From an uncultured Bacteroidales bacterium (GTDB taxonomy: Bacteria > Bacteroidota > Bacteroidia > Bacteroidales > F082): a stretch of 64,000 nt of DNA. The DNA lies in contig CAMVCZ010000016.1 of NCBI GenBank assembly GCA_947166105.1, positions 1-64,000 on the forward strand. Direction: 5' to 3'. The translations under genes were made by a program, and so were the position numbers. Of this stretch, positions 17,001 through 25,721 are shown in pieces (position 1 is the first letter of the stretch; each line of letters begins with the position of its first letter). The notes below the pieces were generated by a model. The model had not been told where the DNA came from and did not search any database. It was given only the letters and a program-made list of their open reading frames with translations.

Positions 17001-18875
17001 ACTGTAAATGCCGCTACAGTTGCTGCGCACCTTGGCGGTGTAAGTCGTTTCAGGATCGAGGTTTTCGAAGGTGTAGGTGGTTTCGTCCACATCAATCGGG
17101 TCTTCATTGTCTAATTGAACCTGCCAAGCGGTGGCATCGGAAGTCCAGCTGATGGTGGCTTCGTGGGCGGTCACGTCGGAAACGGCCAGGCCAGTAGGTT
17201 TGGCGCAAGCGGGGATGTAGTCGATGCTCACGTTGTCGATGTGCAGGTTGTTGTCAGCATTGCTCACAGTCGATTCACCATAGAAAGCAATGGCGATGCT
17301 CTGTCCGGCATAGCTGCTCAAGTCGAAGGCAACGGCCTCGCCGATAGCGGAGCAGGCGATGTTGTTTAAGACATATTGGGAGCCGGCGTTGTCCCACTGG
17401 CGCAGGATGGTCCAGGTGGCCATGTTGTCGGAGGAAATCAGCACGACGAACTTATCGTCGCTGCCGTTGGTAGCAGGAGTAGGAACATTTGTGCCGCTAT
17501 AGGCGGTCAAAGCCAGTTCGAAGGTAAGCTGCACATTGTTTTCCATCAGGAGGGTCGGGGTAACCAACCAGTATTTGCAGCTGGTGCCATAAAGGTTAAC
17601 CTTGGCATGGTTGTCGAACACACCGTTGCCAGTGCTGAAGTTCCAGCCGCTGGAGGTGGTAGTCAAAGCTGTACCACCCATTACATCGCTCAGCAGGCCA
17701 CTATATTTGGCCCAGCCAGTAGGAGCACTTGTGGTGGCGAAGGCTTCGGTCAGCGGGATGCCGGCAGCCGTGGTGAAGTTGGCCGAAACATAGTTTTCGC
17801 AGTTATAGACCTGCACATTGTAGGTGGTGAGGCCGTCAAGGTTGCTAAGGGCAAGAGTGGGTGTGCCGCTGACGGTTTCAACAATTGCGTTCTCCCAAGC
17901 GTCAGCCGACTTCTTGTATTTCACCGTCCATTCGGTCTCTTGGTAGCCGGCAGTCCAGCTCAATGTGGCCGATTCAGCCGTGATGTCAGAAACCTGCAAG
18001 TTGGTGGGAGCAGCGCAAGGATTGGCCGTGGTGAAGCTCAAAGTCTTCCAGCCGCTGGTGAGGCCGCCGTCGCACTCGCTCTGCACTCTCACTTGGTAGG
18101 CAGTGTTGCTTTCAAGGTCGTTCCAGCCATAGACGGTATCCGTATAATGAGAGATAGAAGGCTCCCAATCGCCGTTGCCTTCTTTGAGTTCGATGTTGTA
18201 AACGCCGCTGCCGCCATCAATGGAGAAGTAGAATGAAGTAGCGGTAGGCTCGTTGTAAGCAATCAAATTGTCAGGCTTGGCGCAGGTCGCACCGCCAGCA
18301 GGAGTGATTACAATCTGGATGTTCGGGCGATTGTTCGTTACAGTCGCAGGCACAGTGCTGGTATCGTAAGCATTGTTGTCGTTGGCGGAGTAGCGGGCCA
18401 TGTTAGTGGCAGAGGTGTAGTACCATGTGCTGCCGTTGTACCAGTAAACATAGCCTTTGTTGACACCAATCAAGAGGTTCGATGTCCCATCGTAGTCGAA
18501 GGGGGTATCGAGAGTGATGGTTGCCCAGCCGGATCCAGTGACGGAAAGCGTTCCGCTGAAGACCTCGTCGGCATCGGCAAGGCTGATACCTGTTGAAAGG
18601 TCTTCGGCATCAACGTTTGCCATGTACACGGTAATCGGGAAATCCTTAGCAGTTGAAACAGCATAATTGAAGCTGATACTGCTGATGGTACCTGCCGTTC
18701 CAATCTCCGTGGCTGTGTAAAGCTGCTCGGTGATGGCGTAGTTGTAGTACGTACCGATTGGAGTGTAGTAGCCCTTAGAGGTGCCGTCTCCAATCTCCAC
18801 AGTCGTCTGTGCGTTTGCTGCCCACGGCACCAACAGGGCCAAGAGCAGCGTCAAAAGTAATGACTTTTTGATCAT
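14043..18875 (-). CDS. Large adhesin-like T9SS protein with fibronectin III, GEVED and cleaved-adhesin domains
   Basis: A 1610-residue secreted protein with signal peptide 1-22. Several fibronectin-type units start with C-A/P-PTxL (CAKPDNL, CAAPTNLQVS, CAKPTGLAVS, CPAPTALAVT, CLAPTNLAIN, CTVPYELM). Between them lie a cleaved-adhesin/jelly-roll domain (about 375-560, motif NNLHIDNVSIDY) and a GEVED domain (about 735-890, YVWVDLDNSLSFEADEVV). The C-terminal 70 residues (LQVVDVMGRILKSE, PGVYMIRLTNG) are a T9SS type A sorting domain. It probably acts as a surface adhesin or scaffold. Terminators lie at both ends, so it is monocistronic. Confidence 0.9.
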   Translation of the reverse strand: MIKKSLLLTLLLALLVPWAANAQTTVEIGDGTSKGYYTPIGTYYNYAITEQLYTATEIGTAGTISSISFNYAVSTAKDFPITVYMANVDAEDLSTGISLADADEVFSGTLSVTGSGWATITLDTPFDYDGTSNLLIGVNKGYVYWYNGSTWYYTSATNMARYSANDNNAYDTSTVPATVTNNRPNIQIVITPAGGATCAKPDNLIAYNEPTATSFYFSIDGGSGVYNIELKEGNGDWEPSISHYTDTVYGWNDLESNTAYQVRVQSECDGGLTSGWKTLSFTTANPCAAPTNLQVSDITAESATLSWTAGYQETEWTVKYKKSADAWENAIVETVSGTPTLALSNLDGLTTYNVQVYNCENYVSANFTTAAGIPLTEAFATTSAPTGWAKYSGLLSDVMGGTALTTTSSGWNFSTGNGVFDNHAKVNLYGTSCKYWLVTPTLLMENNVQLTFELALTAYSGTNVPTPATNGSDDKFVVLISSDNMATWTILRQWDNAGSQYVLNNIACSAIGEAVAFDLSSYAGQSIAIAFYGESTVSNADNNLHIDNVSIDYIPACAKPTGLAVSDVTAHEATISWTSDATAWQVQLDNEDPIDVDETTYTFENLDPETTYTAKVRSNCSGIYSEWTTAVSFTTTIACPAPTALAVTPNAYTATFTWESFASEWEVAYATDATADPAEFIVGTVVDTASYTVNDLDLGDYYFWVRANCGELDGNSTWAGPASVHIGYCVPAPTSVDGNGISNVTFGMGDYIVNNETPKATYTDYTSQIGAVQAGVEATIAITFKTGYTYNTYVWVDLDNSLSFEADEVVCYGESTNTNPTTLTLNFTIPADQTLGDFRLRIGSADSGLGSNPANANPCYTSSYGCFQDYTLRVLEAPSCLAPTNLAINYTGGLTAEVTWEGEAETYNIDVNGEVTEGVTSPYVLDSLELATTYAVKVQADCGDDGTSEWSNPVSFTTDLCMPENQCAIYYSFTDQYDDSWNGAYINIVDATTQEVLYELTMPNVTGPYEGSFNVCDGREIQFVWVSGSYPRECGYVFTHFGTTILEKATNSAAPDAGVFFTYEVNCTPDPCTVPYELMSSNVSYNQATLSWTGYSDTYYVQYRTAELRSGDWTEVTANTTTLDLTGLVSETTYEWQVRTDCDSIVEWSEIATFTTQELIVWNNPNDWTVPEEYTDVTIPENTTVLIPDGYIAYADTITFGEGASILIENGGQLYHSNEVPVTMQLAYDPNYTSSKDGEPEYGEYRLIAAPVNPGVPVSSTGLVPDTLDPNYRYVDLYYFDQNVGELVWINYKNPANDFDSLFIKKGYLYSNAQNVLGIFAGNTLPTSVDVEEPLVYNPDVLWAGWNLVGNPFTCMAFVNRPYYKINGDGDAIAQAEGNSLEVFEGVFVYTEQADDTVTFFTSGAIGSDPGELKMLTLNLNDGRSLIDRAIVRFDEGHQLLKLQMGSSTKVYIPKDDSDYAIVSSDDTGEMPVSFKAENDGTYTMNFSSENVNFSYLHLIDNKTGDDIDLLETPSYTFTARTNDYTNRFKLVFALGTTGIEESFAFFNNGNLVISNEGNATLQVVDVMGRILKSENINGSASVKVDAAPGVYMIRLTNGSNVKVQKVVVE

Positions 18876-18980
18876 AATGATTTGAATTTTAGTTAATTAT
18901 AAATGGATTATTGTTTGTGTTTTCTTTTTTATTGTTTGTTTTAAGCGCGTAAAGATAGATAAAAATTCAATAAGATGTCA

Positions 18981-19019
18981 AAAAAAAACAAAAAAAGCGG
19001 TGCTTTTTGAGGCACCGCT
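18981..19019 (-). terminator. Intrinsic terminator behind the orphan tail
   Basis: GCGGTGC (18997-19003) and GCACCGC (19012-19018), extended by A/T pairs, are followed on the minus strand by long T-runs (18981-18996). It terminates transcription coming from the small remnant at 19042-19152. Confidence 0.85.
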
Positions 19020-19041
19020 TTTCTTACTTGCAGGGGGAAGA

Positions 19042-19152
19042 TTATTCCTCTCTGCGCTTCTTGCCTACCATGTAGGCTGCGCCAAGGCCGAGCAACACGG
19101 CTATGCCGCTGCCCAACGGGGCGGCGGGTTCCTGACTTCGACAATGCTTCAC
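19042..19152 (-). pseudogene. Orphan C-terminal anchor tail (second copy of the type)
   Basis: A 36-residue reading frame from a possible GTG: after SQEPAAPLGSGIAVLLGLG it ends in AAYMVGKKRREE. It is the same anchor type as the remnant at 5968-6093 (APLGxGIxxLL, basic end). No signal peptide or body precedes it, but its terminator is intact. It is probably the leftover 3' end of a deleted secreted-protein gene; a real mini-protein of about 36 residues is the alternative. Confidence 0.5.
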
Positions 19153-19482
19153 CCTATCTCTGCATATCTTATTCTATAGATTGCTAATTTGTTGTGATAT
19201 AATGTTTTATGTAATGAATAAATATAAATATCAAAAAACCGATTCACCCATTGCGCCAAAGTTATTTTCGTAAGTATCTTATTTACAGTATATTACAACT
19301 TCATCAAAATATAGCTGTCAAAGTCAGGAACATTTGTTTGATTGATATTTAAAGTTACAATAATCTATACAATTGGGCATAATACATGCTTTTTCGCGGC
19401 AAAAATAGGTTTTTTTTAATGGAAACGAAGAAAAATGGAGAAATAGTTGGATTTTTTTCCCCAATTCCAAAGCAATAAATGC
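19153..19482. other. AT-rich gene-free stretch
   Basis: These 330 bases between the orphan tail and the 3' end of uvrA contain no credible reading frame and no clear hairpin with a T-run. They are more AT-rich than their surroundings and may represent the eroded upstream part of the tail gene. Confidence 0.6.
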
Positions 19483-22317
19483 CTACAATTCTTCCCTCAA
19501 ATATTTCCCCGTATAACTTTCCTCGCACTTGGCGACTTCCTCCGGCGTGCCTTCGCAAACGATGCGTCCGCCTCGGTCGCCGCCTTCGGGACCCATGTCG
19601 ATGATCCAGTCGGCCATCTTGATGACGTCCATGTTGTGCTCGATGATGAGGACGGTGTTGCCTTTGTCGACGAGTTTGTTCAACACGCCCATCAGTACCT
19701 TGATGTCCTCGAAATGCAGACCGGTGGTGGGTTCGTCAAGGACGTAGAGCGTCTTGCCTGTGTCGCGCTTGGCGAGTTCAGCGGCCAATTTCACGCGTTG
19801 CGCCTCGCCTCCACTGATGGTAGTGGAGGCTTGGCCGAGGGTTAAGTAGCCCAATCCAACGTCTTTCAAAGTTCTGATTTTCTGAATGATGCTTGGGATG
19901 TTCTCGAAAAACTCCACTGCTTCGTTGATGGTCATGTTAAGCACATCGTTGATACTCTTGCCTTTGTAGCGCACCTCAAGCGTTTCGCGGTTGTAGCGTT
20001 TGCCTTGACATTCCTCGCACAGCACCGTCACGTCGGGCAGGAAGTTCATTTCGATGACGCGCACGCCCGCGCCTTTGCAGGCCTCGCAGCGACCGCCTTT
20101 CACATTGAACGAGAAACGCCCCGCCTTGTAATTCCTGATTTTCGACTCGGGCAATTCGCCGTAGAGTTTGCGGATGTCGTCGAAAACCTTGGTGTAAGTG
20201 GCAGGGTTCGAGCGCGGTGTGCGTCCAATCGGGGCCTGGTCGATTTGGATGATTTTGTCCAATTTCTCCAAGCCTTCGATGCTGTCGTAGGGCAGCGGCT
20301 CTTTCACGGAACGGTAGAACTTTTGGCTCAAAATGGGGGAGAGGGTCTCATTGATTAAGGTGCTCTTGCCCGATCCGCTCACGCCCGTCACGCAGACCAT
20401 CACGCCGAGGGGCAATCGCAAGTCCACGCTTTTCAGGTTGTGGCCTTTTGCGCCTTTTATGATAAGGTAGTCGCCTTCCAAGGGCTTGCGCCGCGTTTTC
20501 GGCACCTCGATTTGGCGCAGGCCGTTGAGGTAGTCGCAAGTGATGGAATGGCCGTTCTTGATTTCGGCGGGTGTGCCGGCAAAGACGACCTCGCCGCCGT
20601 GCCGTCCCGCGCCCGGGCCAATATCGACAAGGTAATCCGCATTGAGCATGGTGTCCTTGTCGTGCTCCACTACGATGACCGAGTTGCCGATGTCGCGCAG
20701 TTCCTTCAGCGACTCGATGAGTTTCTGGTTGTCGCGTTGGTGCAGCCCGATGCTGGGTTCGTCGAGAATGTACAGAACGCCAGTGAGTTGCGACCCGATT
20801 TGTGTGGCCAAGCGGATGCGTTGCGCCTCACCGCCCGAGAGCGATGCCGCCGGACGATTCATATTCAAATAGTCGATGCCGATGTCCAAAAGGAAATGCA
20901 CGCGCTTGTGGATCTCGCGCAGGATTTCCTTGGCGATACCGTTTTGTCGCTCAGTGAGTTTGGTTGGCAGCTCATCAATCCACTTGCCGAGGCTGATGGT
21001 GTCCATGTTGGCCACTTCGGCGATGTTTTTCCCGTCGATGCGGAACCATTGTGCCTCTTTTTTCAGCCTTGTGCCGCCACACACGGGGCAGGTGACGTGG
21101 TTCATGAACGAGTTGGCCCAGCGCGTGATGCTGGCGGGTGCGTCTTCGTTGTCTTGGCTCTCGATGAAGTTGACGATGCCTTCGAAGTTGATCTTAATTG
21201 TCGAGGTGACGCCAAGGGCCTCGCACTTCACGTCGAAAGTCTCGTTGGTGCCGTAGAGGATGACATCGAGGGCTTCGTCGGTGAAGTCCTTCAGCGGGGT
21301 GTCAAGGGTGAAGCCGTATTTCAGTCCGATGGCTTCCAGTTGCTTGAAAATCCAGCTGCCAGCCTTGTAGTCGCCAGCGGGCGCGAGGCCGCCCTTGCGG
21401 AGGCTCAGATTGGGGTTAGGGATGATTTTTTCCTTGTCCACCACGGCAATTTCGCCCAAGCCGCTGCACTTGGGGCAGGCGCCGAAGGGCGAGTTGAATG
21501 AGAAGGTGTTGGGCTCAGGGTCTTCGTAGGAAAGACCCGTGGTGGGGCACATCAGCAGGCGACTGAAATAGCGCAGTTCGCCGCTTTCGTTGTCCATCAC
21601 CATCAGCAATCCCTTGCCGTAGCGGAATGCAGTCTGCACCGACTTCTTGACACGGGTCAGCGAATCTTCGTGCACTTCGATGCGGTCCACCACGATTTCG
21701 ATGGTGTGGGTCTTGTAGCGGTCGAGCATCATGCCAAACTCGATTTCGCGCATCTCGCCATCGACGCGCACGCGCGTAAATCCCGCCTGACGGATATGCT
21801 CAAACAGCTCGCGGTAGTGACCCTTGCGGCCACGGATGGCTGGTGCCAGGATGTTGATGCGCTTGCCCTCGAAGCCTTTCATAATCAGGTCGGTGATTTG
21901 CTCTTCGGTGTAGCGCACCATTTTTTCGCCCGTATTGTAGGAATAGGCCTCGCCGATGCGGGCATACAAAAGGCGCAGGAAGTCATAGATTTCGGTGATG
22001 GTGCCCACCGTCGAGCGCGGGTTTTTGTTCACCGACTTCTGTTCGATGGAAATCACTGGACTAAGGCCTGTAATCTTGTCGACATCGGGGCGTTCCATGC
22101 TGCCGATGAACTGTCGCGCGTAGGCCGAGAAGCTTTCCATGTAACGGCGTTGTCCCTCGGCATAGATCGTGTCGAATGCCAACGACGACTTGCCGCTCCC
22201 GCTGATGCCCGTGACGACCACCAAGGCGTTGCGCGGAATGCTCAAGTCGATGTTTTTCAGGTTGTTTTCCCTCGCACCGAGGATTTCAAGGTATTTGTCT
22301 TCGCTGAATTCGTTCAT
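19483..22317 (-). CDS. uvrA: UvrABC excinuclease subunit A
   Basis: A 944-residue ABC-type ATPase that recognises bulky DNA lesions with UvrB. First Walker A is GISGSGKSSLAFDT, second is GVSGSGKSTLINET, and ABC signatures are LSGGEAQRIRLA and ISGGEAQRVKLA. The C-terminal zinc module is intact (CEACKGAG, CEECQGKRY). In the first zinc module the pair CPTT has lost one cysteine while CPKC is kept. The ATG at 22317 (MNEFSEDKYLEI) best fits the family; earlier ATGs at 22329 and 22344 are possible and would deepen the overlap with the upstream gene. Confidence 0.95.
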   Translation of the reverse strand: MNEFSEDKYLEILGARENNLKNIDLSIPRNALVVVTGISGSGKSSLAFDTIYAEGQRRYMESFSAYARQFIGSMERPDVDKITGLSPVISIEQKSVNKNPRSTVGTITEIYDFLRLLYARIGEAYSYNTGEKMVRYTEEQITDLIMKGFEGKRINILAPAIRGRKGHYRELFEHIRQAGFTRVRVDGEMREIEFGMMLDRYKTHTIEIVVDRIEVHEDSLTRVKKSVQTAFRYGKGLLMVMDNESGELRYFSRLLMCPTTGLSYEDPEPNTFSFNSPFGACPKCSGLGEIAVVDKEKIIPNPNLSLRKGGLAPAGDYKAGSWIFKQLEAIGLKYGFTLDTPLKDFTDEALDVILYGTNETFDVKCEALGVTSTIKINFEGIVNFIESQDNEDAPASITRWANSFMNHVTCPVCGGTRLKKEAQWFRIDGKNIAEVANMDTISLGKWIDELPTKLTERQNGIAKEILREIHKRVHFLLDIGIDYLNMNRPAASLSGGEAQRIRLATQIGSQLTGVLYILDEPSIGLHQRDNQKLIESLKELRDIGNSVIVVEHDKDTMLNADYLVDIGPGAGRHGGEVVFAGTPAEIKNGHSITCDYLNGLRQIEVPKTRRKPLEGDYLIIKGAKGHNLKSVDLRLPLGVMVCVTGVSGSGKSTLINETLSPILSQKFYRSVKEPLPYDSIEGLEKLDKIIQIDQAPIGRTPRSNPATYTKVFDDIRKLYGELPESKIRNYKAGRFSFNVKGGRCEACKGAGVRVIEMNFLPDVTVLCEECQGKRYNRETLEVRYKGKSINDVLNMTINEAVEFFENIPSIIQKIRTLKDVGLGYLTLGQASTTISGGEAQRVKLAAELAKRDTGKTLYVLDEPTTGLHFEDIKVLMGVLNKLVDKGNTVLIIEHNMDVIKMADWIIDMGPEGGDRGGRIVCEGTPEEVAKCEESYTGKYLREEL

Positions 22318-22561
22318 TTTTATCGACATCTTTATAATACCCAATCAACTCTTCCATGGTTTCAAACGGCCCTTCTTCCAAGTCAACCCATGTTTCGTTT
22401 TCAAGGCATTGCATTTTCCAACCTACCAACGTTTCATCATCCATCACAGGCACGACGCGCCGATTCACTCCAAGGCTGAAACCGCCGATGAAGTCGTTAT
22501 AAGTCGCGTTCATCTTGTCGACGATTCCGCTCAGGCTTCCTTTTATCTTCTTGGTTGTCAT
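22286..22561 (-). CDS. Hypothetical 91-residue protein overlapping uvrA
   Basis: A small acidic, soluble protein with no recognised domain (GGFSLGVNRRVVPVMDDE, then VDLEEGPFETMEELIGYY). Its 3' end overlaps the start of uvrA by at least 32 bases in another frame, and its start overlaps the stop of the transglycosylase gene by 4 bases (ATGA). The chain suggests translational coupling in one operon: transglycosylase, this gene, uvrA. Confidence 0.65.
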   Translation of the reverse strand: MTTKKIKGSLSGIVDKMNATYNDFIGGFSLGVNRRVVPVMDDETLVGWKMQCLENETWVDLEEGPFETMEELIGYYKDVDKNERIQRRQIP

Positions 22562-23550
22562 TCTGCGCTCCTCATTTTCTTATGCGTTTTCGCAAAATCC
22601 CCCGTGGGAATCTTGATCTCATAGCTGTTGCCTGGAGAAACAGTCAGTGAAGTGCTGCGTAGCCACGGGTTGAAATACTTCAGCATCTTGTAGTTTGTGC
22701 CTTGCCTGTAGGCAAAATCCACCAAGTCGGGAATGGATTGCACGACGGTGACAGTCTTGGTCTCGTAAGGCCTGTACCAACCATTGTCGCGAATCGTAAA
22801 ACCGTATTTTTCAGGGTTCTCCGTGATGAGTTTCAGTGCAAGGATACGGTAAACATAGCGTTGCGTTTCCTCGGGCAGCAGCATGTCAAAATAAGAATCC
22901 ACGCGCTGTTCTTCCATCGTCTTGGTGATGCGCCCATTGCCGCAGTTGAAGGCCGCCGCTGCCGAAATCCAACTGCCGAATTTGCGATAAGAATCTTTTA
23001 GGTACTTGCAAGCCGCAACGGTTTCTTTTTCAACATTGTAGCGCATATCGACTTGCTTGTTGATTTCGAGGCCGTATTCTTTCCCTGTGCCTTCCAAAAA
23101 CTGCCAGAAACCGACCGCTTTCGAAGGCGATATGGCGTTGGTCAGTTCGCTCTCAATCATGGCGAGATACTTGAAATCTTCGGGCAGGCCGTATTGCTCC
23201 ATGATAGGCTCCATGACTGGAAACCAGCGCGTGGTGCGCTTCAACTGCAATATGGTTGCGGAATGTCTGTATGAGTTTACCATCAGTTCCCGCTCCAACC
23301 GCTCCCTGACGAAAAACAAGTCCAACGGCACTTCCTCGCCGCAAAAAGTCATGGTTTCGGGCAACTCAATATCGTGCGTGATGTGGTCGATTTGCTCGAA
23401 AACTACAAATTCACGGTCGGTGCCTTCGTATTCTTCCAGTTGCTCCAATTGTTCGTCATTGGATTGGGCTGGCAAAAGCGTAATGGCAGCTGTCACACCT
23501 ATTAATATAATAGCTATGCCGCAGGCCAAGAGGATGTTTCTTGTTTTCAT
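22558..23550 (-). CDS. Membrane-anchored lytic transglycosylase (MltD-like)
   Basis: A 330-residue protein with an N-terminal hydrophobic anchor (residues 6-27). The SLT domain (about 110-240) has the catalytic glutamate in YLAMIESELT, then AVGFWQFLEGTGKEYGL, YLKDSYRKFG and AAAFNCGNG, all typical of family 1 transglycosylases. A possible LysM-like end lies near 275-325 (VDFAYRQGTNYKMLKYFNPW). It cleaves peptidoglycan in the periplasm. The stop codon overlaps the start of the next gene. Confidence 0.9.
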   Translation of the reverse strand: MKTRNILLACGIAIILIGVTAAITLLPAQSNDEQLEQLEEYEGTDREFVVFEQIDHITHDIELPETMTFCGEEVPLDLFFVRERLERELMVNSYRHSATILQLKRTTRWFPVMEPIMEQYGLPEDFKYLAMIESELTNAISPSKAVGFWQFLEGTGKEYGLEINKQVDMRYNVEKETVAACKYLKDSYRKFGSWISAAAAFNCGNGRITKTMEEQRVDSYFDMLLPEETQRYVYRILALKLITENPEKYGFTIRDNGWYRPYETKTVTVVQSIPDLVDFAYRQGTNYKMLKYFNPWLRSTSLTVSPGNSYEIKIPTGDFAKTHKKMRSAE

Positions 23551-23607
23551 TGGGTGATACGCTTGATGGTTTCTCGTTTCTCTAAACTCTAAACACTAAA
23601 CTCTAAA

Positions 23608-24150
23608 CTAAAATGGTGTTACAAAATCCTTGAACATCGGCGAAACCTTGTCCTTTTCCGAAAGAAGCGGGTTCTCAATGTCCCATTTGATGTTCAAGTC
23701 TGGGTCGTTCCAGCGGATGCTGCCTTCCGAGGCCTTGTTGTAGACATTGGTGCATTTGTAGGTGAACACGGAATGGTCTTCCAAACAGGCGAACCCGTGC
23801 GCGAAGCCTTCCGGAATCCAGTACATGAACTTGTTGCTCTCAGTCAAAATGACAGACTCCCACTGCCCGTAGGTCGGTGAACCTTTCCGCAAATCGACGG
23901 CCACGTCCAAGACGGCACCTTTCACCACGCGCACCAACTTGCCTTGCGCAAAAGGCGGCTTCTGGAAATGCAGCCCGCGCAACACGCCTTTCATCGATTG
24001 CGACTCGTTGTCCTGCACGAAATCCATCTCCAAGCCATGCTCGGCAAAACGCGCCTTGTTGTAACACTCAAAGAAATAGCCGCGCTCGTCAGTGAAGACG
24101 TCCGGCTTGATGACCAACAGGTCTTTTATCTTGGTTTCTATGATTTCCAT
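23608..24150 (-). CDS. rfbC: dTDP-4-dehydrorhamnose 3,5-epimerase
   Basis: A 180-residue cupin-fold enzyme of dTDP-L-rhamnose synthesis. Signature motifs are VLRGLHFQKPP, LVRVVKGAVLDVAVDLRKGS, IPEGFAHGF and the tail SIRWNDPDLNIKW. Length is normal. The other rhamnose genes (rfbA, rfbB, rfbD) are not next to it. Confidence 0.93.
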   Translation of the reverse strand: MEIIETKIKDLLVIKPDVFTDERGYFFECYNKARFAEHGLEMDFVQDNESQSMKGVLRGLHFQKPPFAQGKLVRVVKGAVLDVAVDLRKGSPTYGQWESVILTESNKFMYWIPEGFAHGFACLEDHSVFTYKCTNVYNKASEGSIRWNDPDLNIKWDIENPLLSEKDKVSPMFKDFVTPF

Positions 24151-24163
24151 GATTTCAGTTTTT

Positions 24164-24321
24164 AACTACGGATTACACGGATTTTACGAATAGCATTAAA
24201 AGATTTTGCAACTAACGTTAGCAATGGTACGAATATTATCGCATCGAGGATTAGTGAAATTGGACGCTTGCGTCCTTAAATTATTTCGTTTTAATCTGTT
24301 CAATCCGTGTAATCCGTAGTT
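24164..24321. repeat. 20-bp perfect inverted repeat flanking 118 bases
   Basis: AACTACGGATTACACGGATT at 24164-24183 and its exact reverse complement at 24302-24321 border a non-coding AT-rich stretch between rfbC and lpdA. The sequence resembles common short intergenic repeats of Bacteroidota. It may be a non-autonomous element. Confidence 0.8.
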
Positions 24322-24327
24322 TATTGA

Positions 24328-25719
24328 TTATAAATGCACACATTCATTAAACGCCGCTGCCGCCGCTTCCATAATGCCTTCCGACATAGTTGGGTGGGGG
24401 AACACGGCGTGAATAATATCCTCGCCTTTGGCACCCAGCTCGCGGCAAAGCACAGCCGAGGCCACCATCTCAGTCACATTGTCGCCGACCATGTGGCAAC
24501 CTAACCAATCGCCGGTCTTGGCATCGAAGACGACCTTGATGAAGCCGTCGCGGTTGCCGGCAGCGGTGGCCTTGCCCGAAGCGGTGAAGGGGAACTTGCC
24601 GATTTTCACCTCATAGCCTGCTGCGATGGCCTTGGCCTCGCTCAGGCCGACGGAAGCGATTTCGGGTGTGGTGTAGGTGCAGCCTGGGATGTTGGCATAG
24701 TTGAGCGGCTTGGGGTTGAGGCCGCAAATCTTTTCCACGCAGATGATGGCTTCATGGTCGGCCTTGTGCGCCAAAGCGGGACCGTGAACAATGTCGCCGA
24801 TGGCATATACGCCCGGGACATTGGTACGATACCATTCATCGACATTAACCTTTCCGCGCTCGGTGCTGATGCCGATTTCCTCAAGGCCGAGGTTGTCGAT
24901 GTTGGTCTGTACGCCCACGGCGCTGAGAACAATGTCGGCCTCCACGGTCTTCTCGCCTTTCTTCGTGGCGATGGTACACACGCACTTCTCGCCAGTGGTG
25001 TCGACGTGCGTCACCGAGGCCTCGGTCATCACGGTCATCTTCAGTTTCTTGAAAGCGCGTTCCACTTGCTTGGAAACTTCCTCGTCCTCATTCGGGACCA
25101 CATTGGGCAGGAATTCCACCAAGGTTACTTTCACTCCCATAGAGGTGAAGAAGAAAGCGAACTCCGAGCCGATGGCACCTGAGCCAACCACTACCATGCT
25201 TTCGGGCAGTTTGTCCAAAACCAATGCCTGACGGTAGCCGATGATCTTCTTGCCGTCGATGGGCAATGCGGGCAGTTCGCGTACACGGGAACCTGTGGCC
25301 AAAATAATATGGTCGGCTTCGTAAATGGTGACGTTGCCTTCGGCATCGGTCACTTCCACTTGCTTGTCGGCGGTCAGCTTGCCGTAGCCGGCAATAATTT
25401 CCACGTTGTTTTTCTTGAAGAGGTATTGCACGCCCTTGCTCATGGTGTCGGCCACGCCACGACTACGGGCCACCACGGCTTCCATGTCGGGTTTCACTTC
25501 GCCTTCCACCTTGATGCCGTAGTTCTCGGCATGATTAATATAGGTGTAAACCTGTGCGCTTTTCAGCAAAGCCTTTGTCGGGATGCAGCCCCAGTTGAGG
25601 CAGATGCCGCCCACTTCGGCCTTCTCGACCACGGCCACTTTCTTTCCAAGTTGTGATGCTCTGATGGCAGCCACATAGCCCCCGGGGCCGCTGCCGATAA
25701 CGATGATGTCGTATTTCAT
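24328..25719 (-). CDS. lpdA: Dihydrolipoyl dehydrogenase (E3)
   Basis: A 463-residue flavoprotein that reoxidises dihydrolipoamide in 2-oxoacid dehydrogenase or glycine cleavage complexes. FAD motif GSGPGGYVAAIRA, redox disulfide in GGICLNWGCIPTK, NAD motif VGSGAIGSEFAFFF, second FAD contact YAIGDI, and the C-terminal catalytic HPTMSEG are all present. The ATG at 25719 is chosen over an upstream TTG. Its start is 2 bases from the stop of a 40-residue membrane peptide gene. Confidence 0.95.
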   Translation of the reverse strand: MKYDIIVIGSGPGGYVAAIRASQLGKKVAVVEKAEVGGICLNWGCIPTKALLKSAQVYTYINHAENYGIKVEGEVKPDMEAVVARSRGVADTMSKGVQYLFKKNNVEIIAGYGKLTADKQVEVTDAEGNVTIYEADHIILATGSRVRELPALPIDGKKIIGYRQALVLDKLPESMVVVGSGAIGSEFAFFFTSMGVKVTLVEFLPNVVPNEDEEVSKQVERAFKKLKMTVMTEASVTHVDTTGEKCVCTIATKKGEKTVEADIVLSAVGVQTNIDNLGLEEIGISTERGKVNVDEWYRTNVPGVYAIGDIVHGPALAHKADHEAIICVEKICGLNPKPLNYANIPGCTYTTPEIASVGLSEAKAIAAGYEVKIGKFPFTASGKATAAGNRDGFIKVVFDAKTGDWLGCHMVGDNVTEMVASAVLCRELGAKGEDIIHAVFPHPTMSEGIMEAAAAAFNECVHL

Positions 25720-25721
25720 AT

